A stretch of 6,969 nucleotides of DNA from Oscillospiraceae bacterium (GTDB lineage: Bacteria; Bacillota; Clostridia; Oscillospirales; Ruminococcaceae), in the NCBI GenBank assembly GCA_009782665.1, contig WRIP01000063.1, forward strand, positions 1 through 6,969, read 5' to 3'. The position numbers and the translations under genes are program-made. Below the pieces are notes generated by a model. The model saw only the letters and a program-made list of their open reading frames with translations. It did no database searches and was not told the origin of the DNA. Of the stretch, positions 1 to 5,711 are shown in pieces; position 1 is the stretch's first letter, and each line of letters opens with the position of its first letter.

Positions 1-719
1 TAATCAAACTGAGGATTAATGACATATGTGCCTTTATTGTCTATATAACCCCATTTATCTCCAACCACTACTACAGCTAATCCATTATCAGAAAAGCTCC
101 TTGCATCATCAAACTGAGGATTTATGACATATGCCCCTTTATTGTCTATATAACCCCATTTATCTCCAACCACTACTACAGCTAATCCGTTATCAGCAAA
201 GCTCATTGCATCATCAAATTGAGGATTAATGACATATGTGCCTTTATTGTCTATATAACCCCATTTATCTCCAACCAATACTGCAGCTAATCCTTTATCA
301 GCAAAGCTATATGCATCATCAAACTGTGGATTAATGACATACGCCCCTTTATTATCTATATAACCCCTTTTATCTCCAACCACTACTAAAGCTAATCCAG
401 TATCAGCAAAGGCAAATGCATCATCAAACTGTGGGTTGATCAGATAGGTTCCTTTCGTGTCGATATAACCCCACTTGTCCCCAGTCTTAACAGCAAGGAG
501 TTCGCTATTTTTTGCATATGTTTTTATTTCATCAAACTGTGGATTAATAACTAATGTCCCTTTATTGTCGATATAGCCCCATTTATCTCCGATTTTTACA
601 CCTGCTAACCCGTTATCTAGAAAATTACTAGCCTCATCAAACTGTGGATTAATGACATATGCACCTTTATTATCGATATAACCCCATTTGTCTCCAGATT
701 TAACAGCAAGTAATCCATT
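1..719 (-). repeat. Tandem 105-bp coding repeats (seven WG repeats)
   Basis: The WG tryptophan codon, or its equivalent, recurs at 684-686, 579-581, 471-473, 366-368, 261-263, 156-158 and 51-53. The spacing is 105 bp except one 108-bp step, giving 35 or 36 residues per unit. The four units nearest position 1 are nearly identical at DNA level. The unit around 420-480 uses different synonymous codons and is more divergent. Units alternate between KGTY and KGAY variants in the left part, which suggests a duplicated two-unit (210-bp) block. The array continues beyond the window. Confidence 0.95.
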
Positions 720-845
720 TTTAAATAGGTTATCTTCATTTGTGGTGGATTTCATTAATATTTTTCTGTAATCCACACCAACAACAAAATACGTACTAAC
801 TATTATAGCTAACACTGCAATAGTTCCTAAAATGACATAAATAAT

Positions 846-848
846 TTA
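846..848 (-). other. In-frame TAA separating N-terminal tail from membrane helix of the WG-repeat gene
   Basis: This is codon 27 counted from ATG 926. The reading frame is the same before and after it. The preceding codons give a basic KKSNR stretch and the following ones a membrane helix of about 22 residues, so a single substitution restores a continuous protein. No frameshift is needed. Confidence 0.85.
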
Positions 849-961
849 ACGATTAGATTTTTTTGATGGCATAACCGGTTCAGAGTTCATTTGGTTTGGC
901 TCTATGTATGTGTTGTTCTCGTTCATAGATCTGTTCCCTTCTTATCTGCAAAAATTGTTCA

Positions 962-973
962 TATGTTAACATA
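962..973. promoter_or_regulatory. 12-bp perfect palindrome overlapping the -10 region (possible operator)
   Basis: TATGTTAACATA is its own reverse complement and covers the proposed -10 box of the WG-repeat gene. The heptamer ATATGTT recurs at 961-967, 980-986 and 1028-1034; the last lies within a further 10-bp palindrome at 1025-1034. This could be a binding site for a dimeric repressor, but short palindromes are expected by chance in A+T-rich DNA. Confidence 0.3.
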
Positions 974-991
974 ATCGTAATATGTTGACAA
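963..991 (-). promoter_or_regulatory. Candidate promoter of the WG-repeat gene
   Basis: On the minus strand TTGTCA (991-986) is followed after 17 bases by TAACAT (968-963). These match the sigma-70-type consensus at 5 of 6 and 4 of 6 positions. The start point would fall near 956, giving a leader of about 30 bases that contains the ribosome site. A second TATAAT further upstream (minus strand, within 993-1003) has no recognisable -35 box. Confidence 0.4.
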
Positions 992-1032
992 TTATTATAT
1001 AACCCTTCCGATTTTACTCAGAAAAACATATG

Positions 1033-1374
1033 TTAAAAGATGGTTCTCGTAGCTATAAAGTCAACACCTGTACCGAATATATCACTTACTACTACATCTC
1101 CTAACCGTATCGGTGCGCTCAGTTCCACATCCATCAGCAATCGTACCGCTTTTTTTACTAATTCTTTCGCAATGGGCGCGGAGGTCTTGACCGGTAGCAA
1201 TCGATGGTTGTTGGAAATAATCTTGACAGTTGAAGAGATATTCCGTTTAGGAGACTCAAGCTCATCGATCATGAAGGTATATCCTCTGGCGCAATTGTTA
1301 CCGCTGAGTATACCATCTTCCCAAACCAGATGACATCCGAGTGGACAGACGGTGCAGACTAATTCTTTTTTCAT
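1033..1374 (-). CDS. DUF1667 (COG3862) small Cys-rich protein of the GlpA-type dehydrogenase cluster
   Basis: This 113-residue protein has cysteines at C7, C10, C14 and C28 in a CxxCxxxC...C arrangement followed by ARG. The pattern is like the N-terminal [4Fe-4S] motif of molybdopterin oxidoreductases. No signal peptide or membrane segment is seen. The rest of the chain (about 50-113) is a small alpha/beta-looking domain typical of DUF1667, and the length is normal for the family. DUF1667 genes are known to sit directly after the two flavoproteins found here, so I infer an Fe-S or electron-transfer subunit of the same complex. Its ATG overlaps the upstream stop by four bases (ATGA), with GAGGTG five bases before the start, which indicates translational coupling. 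No hairpin terminator is visible after its TAA; the next gene on the strand begins 106 bases later. Confidence 0.88.
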   Translation of the reverse strand: MKKELVCTVCPLGCHLVWEDGILSGNNCARGYTFMIDELESPKRNISSTVKIISNNHRLLPVKTSAPIAKELVKKAVRLLMDVELSAPIRLGDVVVSDIFGTGVDFIATRTIF

Positions 1375-2654
1375 CTTAACACCTCAACTTCCACCGATAT
1401 ATCATCGGTGATATCCTGTTTGTTCAGGTTTATCAACTGCATCTCACCTGGAGCTAAGTACTCTTTTGACAACCTCAACAGTTCTTTATCCCCACAATAT
1501 ACAACAACAATGCCCTTGCGTATCGGTTGCTTCACGCGGAAAAATATATCGACATCCCCGTGGTCTTCCAAGACTATTCTCTGCGGAAGCAGATATGAGA
1601 TGTTTTCTTTTGCAATGGTATGAATCTCTGGTTGTTGTTCACTTTGGTCAGCATTGCACACCCTTCGGTTGGCATCGGTCGAGGATACGAAATCCAGTAT
1701 ATATTTTGCTGCTGCACGACCGGTCCTCTCAGCTTCCAGTGAGACGAAATCAACCAGATCATGTACCTGTAGCACATTGCCGCTGGCAAAGACTCCGCGT
1801 TGTGATGTCTCATTATAATCATTCACTATAGGACCTTTTGTTACGTCATCCAGTAGTATTCCGGCGTCACTTGAGAGTTCATTTTCAGGGATTAATCCCA
1901 CCGATAATAACAGTGTATCGCATTCAATGTATCGGTCGGTTCCTTCAATTATTCTTCTGTTCTCATCAACCTGAGAAATTGTGACGCCGACCAGACGTCT
2001 CTTACCGTGTATCTCGGTAACTGTATGCGAAAGCAGTAACGGAATCTCAAAATCATCTAAACATTGTGAGATGTTTCGAGATAACCCCGAACTATATGGC
2101 ATTATCTCTACACATGCCAACACTTCGGCACCTTCGAGAGTTAATCTTCTAGCCATGATTAATCCGATGTCACCAGACCCTAAAATTATCACCCGTTTGC
2201 CAATAATCTTTCCTTCAATATTTATGTATCGTTGTGCCAGACCTGCGGTCATGACACCGCTGGGTCTAGTTCCCGGTATCGCAATAGCAAATCGGGTACG
2301 CTCACGACATCCCATTGCCAGTACTACAGCTTTGCATTCCACATATATATTTCCATCATTTGCATTCAACGCTCGAACCATATTCGTAGCTACCGACAGT
2401 ACCATAGTATCAAACAGAAATTCAATACCGATGTCCATCGCCTGTTCGATGAAACGTGTCGCATATTCCGGTCCGGTCAGTTCCAGATTAAAGTATGACA
2501 AACCGAAGCCGCTGTGTATACATTGGTTGAGTATTCCGCCGGCTTCAGAGTCTCGCTCGATTACAAGGACCCTTTCTACTCCAGCTTTTTTAGCAGCGAT
2601 AGCAGCTGCTAAACCTGCCGGTCCAGCTCCTACAACTACTAAATCAGTCTGCAT
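1371..2654 (-). CDS. FAD/NAD(P)-dependent oxidoreductase (COG0446-type) of the GlpA-type cluster
   Basis: The 427-residue flavoprotein has an N-terminal FAD-binding motif GAGPAG (9-14) with the ribose-binding E33. It then has a conserved AMGCRERTR segment (113-121), a second dinucleotide motif GSGDIG (159-164) for NAD(P)H, and a FASGNV motif (289-294) closing the FAD site. The last 90 or so residues are an additional domain seen in this subfamily. I infer that it passes electrons between the neighbouring dehydrogenase and NAD(P), or another carrier, in the cytoplasm. C45 lies in a GGILNQC stretch, but the CxxxxC redox-disulfide of thioredoxin-reductase-like enzymes is absent, so a disulfide mechanism is not supported. 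The start ATG shares one base with the preceding stop (TAATG), and AAAGGAG lies about 10 bases upstream. The stop overlaps the next start, so the three genes form one coupled operon. Physiological substrate not proven. Confidence 0.9.
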   Translation of the reverse strand: MQTDLVVVGAGPAGLAAAIAAKKAGVERVLVIERDSEAGGILNQCIHSGFGLSYFNLELTGPEYATRFIEQAMDIGIEFLFDTMVLSVATNMVRALNANDGNIYVECKAVVLAMGCRERTRFAIAIPGTRPSGVMTAGLAQRYINIEGKIIGKRVIILGSGDIGLIMARRLTLEGAEVLACVEIMPYSSGLSRNISQCLDDFEIPLLLSHTVTEIHGKRRLVGVTISQVDENRRIIEGTDRYIECDTLLLSVGLIPENELSSDAGILLDDVTKGPIVNDYNETSQRGVFASGNVLQVHDLVDFVSLEAERTGRAAAKYILDFVSSTDANRRVCNADQSEQQPEIHTIAKENISYLLPQRIVLEDHGDVDIFFRVKQPIRKGIVVVYCGDKELLRLSKEYLAPGEMQLINLNKQDITDDISVEVEVLR

Positions 2655-4096
2655 TAGCCTCTGGCTCCTTTCTTGGTATCTCCGAATACGATAAAGCTAT
2701 TTGTGCCATCCATAGTCACCGATTCATATGGGACCCCCATATGTCTTGCAATGAGTTCATGTACCTTTACCGAGCAGAACCCACCCTGGCATCGACCCAT
2801 CCCTGCATTAACCCGACGTTTGATGGCTGAAATGGTTAACGGGGTCAAAGTCTCAGACAAAGCTTGCAGAATATCTCCTTCGGTGACCGTTTCACACCGA
2901 CAGATAACCTGCCCGTATCGCGGTTGACGCTTTAGTGCCTCTTGTTGTTCCTCTTCACTCATCTCTTTGAATCGTTGGGGATATCTGTAGGGTACCATTT
3001 CCGTCTTTCTCTTCGGGGCAGTTTCATCGGTAAACAGTAGCGTAAACACCTCTTCGGCTAATGCCGGGGCACTCGACAGACCCGGTGATTTTATCCCTGC
3101 GAGATTAATGAATCCAGGTAATGTACTACTCATAGCCAGATGAAAATCATCAGAAGATATATATGCTCGATTACCGGCGAAGTTGCGGATATTATCATAG
3201 AAGGGTAGGTTATTAAAAAGCAGGGAAGCTTGAGCCCGAATTGTTTCCAATCCTTCGGCAGTAACGGCCGTATTGTCTCCGTCAGATACTCTATCGGATG
3301 TGGGACCAATAAGCAGATTACCGTGAACGGTAGGAGCTACTACTACTCCTTTACCCGATGTGCTTGGTACCGGGAAAACCACCTTCTTGGTATATCCCCC
3401 ATGTTTTCGGTCGATGAGATAGTACTCTCCCTTAACCGAGTAGGAGCCGAACCCTTCACCCCCAGCCATATATGATATATCTTCAGCACCGATACCGGCT
3501 GCATTGACGATGTACTTAGTTTTAAAGAGATTGTTCCCTGCGGTTACATAGTATCCACCTTCAATTACCGAGATATCGGTAACCATACTACTGAACATAA
3601 AATTAACCCCGTTTCTTGCTGCATACTCCGAGAGTGCGATACAGCTTTGGTAGGGATTGATGATTGCAGCATTCTTAGCATAAAGGGAGCAGAAGATATC
3701 CTGACGTAAATTTGGCTCTAACTGATGAGTTTGTTCAGCAGAGAGTATCTCGAGTTCCGCTACACCATTTTCAATACCGTTTCGGTAGAGCTGCTGTATA
3801 GTAACAGCTTCCTGTTCATTTCTTGCTACAACTAATGAACCGGTTTTAATGTATTCCAACCCCAGAGTCATAGCTAGTTGTTCCCACAAAATACTGCCTC
3901 TGACATTGGTTTTAGCCATCAAACTACCGGGTTTTGGATCGTACCCGGCATGTATTATGGCAGTGTTAGCACGTGTGGTTCCTTTCGCCACATCGTCATG
4001 TTGCTCAACGACAATAGTTTTAATGTCATAATGAGAGAGGGTGTAGGCAACGGCTGCTCCTACTATTCCCGCACCGATTATTGCTACATCGTACAT
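2654..4096 (-). CDS. GlpA-type FAD-dependent dehydrogenase with C-terminal BFD-like [2Fe-2S] domain
   Basis: The 480-residue protein belongs to the COG0579 group (anaerobic glycerol-3-phosphate dehydrogenase / L-2-hydroxyglutarate oxidase-like). It has a DAO-type FAD fold with GAGIVG (8-13), E31, the substrate-side segment KGTTRANTAIIHAGYD (38-53), NAAG (198-201) and a C-terminal FAD contact around NLAGIKSPGLS. The tail carries a BFD-like Fe-S domain with C399-x-C401 and C436-x4-C441. Length and domain order match the fused form common in Clostridia and Thermotoga. The likely reaction is oxidation of sn-glycerol-3-phosphate to dihydroxyacetone phosphate, with electrons passed to the flavoprotein encoded next. 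A different 2-hydroxy acid or polyol phosphate is possible because no glpK or glpF is present here. The start has TGAGG five bases upstream. Only 59 bases separate it from mrp on the same strand, with no clear terminator and only a weak -10-like TATTAT (4113-4108), so co-transcription with mrp is plausible. Confidence 0.88.
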   Translation of the reverse strand: MYDVAIIGAGIVGAAVAYTLSHYDIKTIVVEQHDDVAKGTTRANTAIIHAGYDPKPGSLMAKTNVRGSILWEQLAMTLGLEYIKTGSLVVARNEQEAVTIQQLYRNGIENGVAELEILSAEQTHQLEPNLRQDIFCSLYAKNAAIINPYQSCIALSEYAARNGVNFMFSSMVTDISVIEGGYYVTAGNNLFKTKYIVNAAGIGAEDISYMAGGEGFGSYSVKGEYYLIDRKHGGYTKKVVFPVPSTSGKGVVVAPTVHGNLLIGPTSDRVSDGDNTAVTAEGLETIRAQASLLFNNLPFYDNIRNFAGNRAYISSDDFHLAMSSTLPGFINLAGIKSPGLSSAPALAEEVFTLLFTDETAPKRKTEMVPYRYPQRFKEMSEEEQQEALKRQPRYGQVICRCETVTEGDILQALSETLTPLTISAIKRRVNAGMGRCQGGFCSVKVHELIARHMGVPYESVTMDGTNSFIVFGDTKKGARG

Positions 4097-4155
4097 AATA
4101 ACCTCAAATAATAGATATGAATAACTTCTCGATCAGGCAGGTATGAATGGAATTA

Positions 4156-4998
4156 TCAAAGGATTTCCAGTTGTGAAACAGCCTCATCCAACCAATCGCC
4201 TTCAAACAACTCGATCAGGCCTTCATCTGCTGCTGCAGACAGTTTCTTTTGGATAGGAATACGACCAAAGAAGCTCGTTTCACCCGTGTTAAGGGCTTGC
4301 TCCTCACTCATATCACCGAACAGGTAGTGTTCATTACCGCAGTCGGGACAGATGAAATATGACATATTCTCGATAACCCCGAGAATTTTCAGGTTCATCA
4401 GTTTAGCCATATTCACCGCTTTTTCGACAATCATCGAAACCAACTGAGACGGAGAGGTCACGATTATGATACCGTCGAGTGGTAATGATTGAAAGACGGT
4501 GAGTGAGACATCACCGGTACCCGGCGGCATATCTACGAAGAGATAATCAATATCTCTCCATATGACATCGGTATATAGCTGGCTGACCATACTCGAGATC
4601 ACCGGACCACGCCAGACTACAGGGTCTGTTTCATGTTCCAGCAGCAGGTTAACCGACACCAACTCGATACCGGTTTTTGTTGCTGCCGGTATTATACCGA
4701 GTTCGGTTACGGTAGCCTTATCGTGTATGCCAAATATTTTAGGAATGGACGGTCCGGTCACATCGGCATCGAGTATCCCCACTTTGTATCCTTTTCGTTT
4801 CATTAGCACTGCCAGAAGGGAGGTGACTAGGCTTTTACCAACCCCTCCTTTACCGCTGACCACACCAATGATTTTCTTTACCGAACGTATATTCCCGTCC
4901 TTAGGTAGTTTTGCTGAAGCTACACTGCAATCCAAACTGCAGTTACTGCAATCGGAATTACACCCGTTCAAATTTTGTTCCAATCTGTTTTCCTCCAT
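4156..4998 (-). CDS. mrp: Mrp/NBP35-family P-loop ATPase, Fe-S cluster carrier
   Basis: The protein has 280 residues from ATG 4998, or 275 from TTG 4983. It has the deviant Walker A motif GKGGVGKS (49-56), a DADVTGPSIP switch (77-86), WRGP (129-132), VDMPPGTGD (155-163) and the C-terminal CxxC (C217, C220). In the family that CxxC bridges a [4Fe-4S] cluster between two subunits. The N-terminus carries a compact cysteine group C13-x3-C17-x2-C20-x3-C24, reminiscent of but tighter than the NBP35 ferredoxin motif; the DUF59 domain of long Mrp proteins is absent. Known family role: cytosolic ATP-dependent delivery of Fe-S clusters to apo-proteins. Its co-oriented neighbours downstream contain two probable Fe-S proteins, which are possible clients (inference). 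The start is uncertain: ATG 4998 has no ribosome site upstream, whereas GGAGG lies inside the codons just after it, well placed for TTG 4983. Confidence 0.93.
   Translation of the reverse strand: MEENRLEQNLNGCNSDCSNCSLDCSVASAKLPKDGNIRSVKKIIGVVSGKGGVGKSLVTSLLAVLMKRKGYKVGILDADVTGPSIPKIFGIHDKATVTELGIIPAATKTGIELVSVNLLLEHETDPVVWRGPVISSMVSQLYTDVIWRDIDYLFVDMPPGTGDVSLTVFQSLPLDGIIIVTSPSQLVSMIVEKAVNMAKLMNLKILGVIENMSYFICPDCGNEHYLFGDMSEEQALNTGETSFFGRIPIQKKLSAAADEGLIELFEGDWLDEAVSQLEIL
4981..4996 (-). promoter_or_regulatory. Ribosome binding site favouring TTG start of mrp
   Basis: On the minus strand GGAGG (4996-4992) is followed after eight bases by TTG (4983-4981), which is ideal spacing. The upstream ATG (4998-4996) overlaps this element and is preceded only by A+T-rich sequence. 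The TTG start would remove five residues and keep the cysteine cluster intact. Confidence 0.5.
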
Positions 4999-5004
4999 TA
5001 ATGA

Positions 5005-5010
5005 ATTATA
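5005..5010 (-). promoter_or_regulatory. mrp: Candidate -10 box of mrp
   Basis: A perfect TATAAT on the minus strand lies six bases before the mrp ATG. No good -35 box is found 16-18 bases further upstream. Initiation would fall at or next to ATG 4998. The message would therefore be leaderless for the ATG start, or have a leader of about 15 bases containing GGAGG for the TTG start. Confidence 0.4.
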
Positions 5011-5012
5011 TT

Positions 5013-5024
5013 TGATATACTAAA
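5013..5024 (+). promoter_or_regulatory. Extended -10-like element TGATATACTAAA upstream of yfbR
   Basis: TGATATACT fits an extended -10 (TG, one base, TATACT). The same 12 bases recur in front of polA at 6690-6701. No -35 box is evident. It could be a distal promoter for yfbR, initiating near 5028. Confidence 0.35.
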
Positions 5025-5049
5025 GATATGCTTTGGTTAACCATATATG

Positions 5050-5078
5050 TTGAATCTGTAGCTGAATATAGATATACT
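5050..5078 (+). promoter_or_regulatory. Candidate promoter of the yfbR-like gene
   Basis: TTGAAT (5050-5055) and TATACT (5073-5078) are separated by exactly 17 bases, matching consensus at 4 of 6 and 5 of 6 positions. The start point near 5085 lies downstream of ATG 5028, which supports the shorter protein starting at 5118. Confidence 0.5.
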
Positions 5079-5117
5079 GAACACATACTAAAATATATGG
5101 ATTTGTGGGTGAAGAGT

Positions 5118-5711
5118 ATGTATGCTTTCGGAGCATTATTGATGAGGATGAACTATATATCTCGCTGGGGGTTGATGAGAAACGCCAGAACCGAAACACT
5201 GTCGGAACATGTCCTCATAACCGCAACCATCGCGAATATCCTCGGATATATTGCAAGAGATATTTTTGGTGCTGATGTTGACCCGGAGAGAATCACCTGT
5301 AGAGCCATATATCACGATGCAGGGGAGATACTCAACGGTGATCTTCCGACACCGGTTAAATATCGCAATGATACTATTAGAGATGCATACATGAAACTGG
5401 AACGAGAATCGGAAGAGAGGATTCTTGAATCTCTACCTGAAGCACTCAAAGACTCTATGAGAACCGCAATAGTCGGCGAAGGTTTGAGTGAAAGAGAGGA
5501 ACAAATCGTTAAAGCAGCAGATAGATTCTCTGCATTAATTAAATGCATCGAAGAAGAACAGAGCGGCAATACCGAGTTTGCTACTGCAAAGAGCAGTACC
5601 CTAAAGAAGATTAAGACAGATATGCTACCTGAGACTGAGTACTTTCTCGAACACTTCATACCGGCATATACACTGACATTGGATGAACTGCTACTCGACA
5701 AAGGTCTGTAG
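5118..5711 (+). CDS. yfbR: YfbR-type HD-domain 5'-deoxynucleotidase
   Basis: From ATG 5118 the protein has 197 residues, close to the 199 of E. coli YfbR, and its catalytic residues line up with a constant offset of two. They are R16-W17 (nucleotide specificity), H31 in SEH, H66-D67 with E70 (HD metal site), the GDLPTPVKY segment (74-82) and D135 in AAD. The known family reaction is hydrolysis of deoxynucleoside 5'-monophosphates to nucleosides in the cytoplasm, dependent on a divalent metal. The open frame extends up to ATG 5028, but the 30 extra residues are not part of the family, and the best promoter lies inside them. GGGTGA just before ATG 5118 can act as ribosome site; ATG 5097 is a less likely alternative. 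The gene is divergent from mrp and overlaps dusB tail-to-tail by 21 bases. Confidence 0.9.
   Translation: MYAFGALLMRMNYISRWGLMRNARTETLSEHVLITATIANILGYIARDIFGADVDPERITCRAIYHDAGEILNGDLPTPVKYRNDTIRDAYMKLERESEERILESLPEALKDSMRTAIVGEGLSEREEQIVKAADRFSALIKCIEEEQSGNTEFATAKSSTLKKIKTDMLPETEYFLEHFIPAYTLTLDELLLDKGL

Larger units (their letters stand above)
1..926 (-). pseudogene. WG-repeat membrane-anchored protein, interrupted by an in-frame stop; C-terminus outside window
   Basis: Reading leftward from ATG 926-924 there is a good ribosome site (AGAAGGGA, about 9 bases upstream), then 26 codons ending in a basic stretch (KKSNR). Codon 27 is TAA (848-846). The same frame then stays open to the window edge. 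It encodes a hydrophobic helix (about codons 28-50), a short linker and seven WG repeats built on GDKWGYIDNKG...VINPQFD. The WG (KWG) family is known as bacterial beta-repeat proteins of mostly unknown role, often surface or secreted. Read through, the layout would be a cytoplasmic tail, one membrane anchor and an outside repeat domain. I infer a nonsense mutation (for example AAA or CAA to TAA) or a sequence error. Alternatively translation restarts at GTG 815, which has AGGA about 9 bases upstream, but that would leave only a short half-helix. No enzymatic function can be assigned. The gene is visibly more A+T-rich than its neighbours. Confidence 0.7.

Noticed and set aside
1..719. 105-bp repeats considered as a CRISPR or other non-coding array
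   Set aside because: The units are contiguous, in one open frame and encode the WG-repeat motif; there are no unique spacers.
985..1017. Plus-strand TTGACA (985-990) as a promoter directed toward the dehydrogenase genes
   Set aside because: No acceptable -10 box lies 16-18 bases downstream, and no plus-strand gene follows.
1040..1333. Plus-strand open frame (97 codons) opposite DUF1667
   Set aside because: The minus-strand frame has the conserved cysteine motif and a coupled start; the plus frame has neither motif nor promoter context.
1981..2694. Long plus-strand open frame (237 codons) opposite the flavoprotein genes
   Set aside because: It lies wholly antisense to two well-recognised flavoprotein genes, shows no recognisable family motif, and its composition is explained by the complementary codons.
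4562..5023. Plus-strand open frame (153 codons) opposite mrp
   Set aside because: It is antisense to the strongly conserved P-loop region of mrp, and its sequence resembles no family.
5028..5117. 30-residue N-terminal extension of the yfbR-like protein
   Set aside because: It is not part of the YfbR family, has no ribosome site before ATG 5028, and contains the best promoter for the gene.
5582..5598. Hairpin TACTGC / GCAGTA with a 5-base loop
   Set aside because: The stem is perfect, but no T-run follows on either strand and it lies in the yfbR coding region, so it is not supported as a terminator for dusB.
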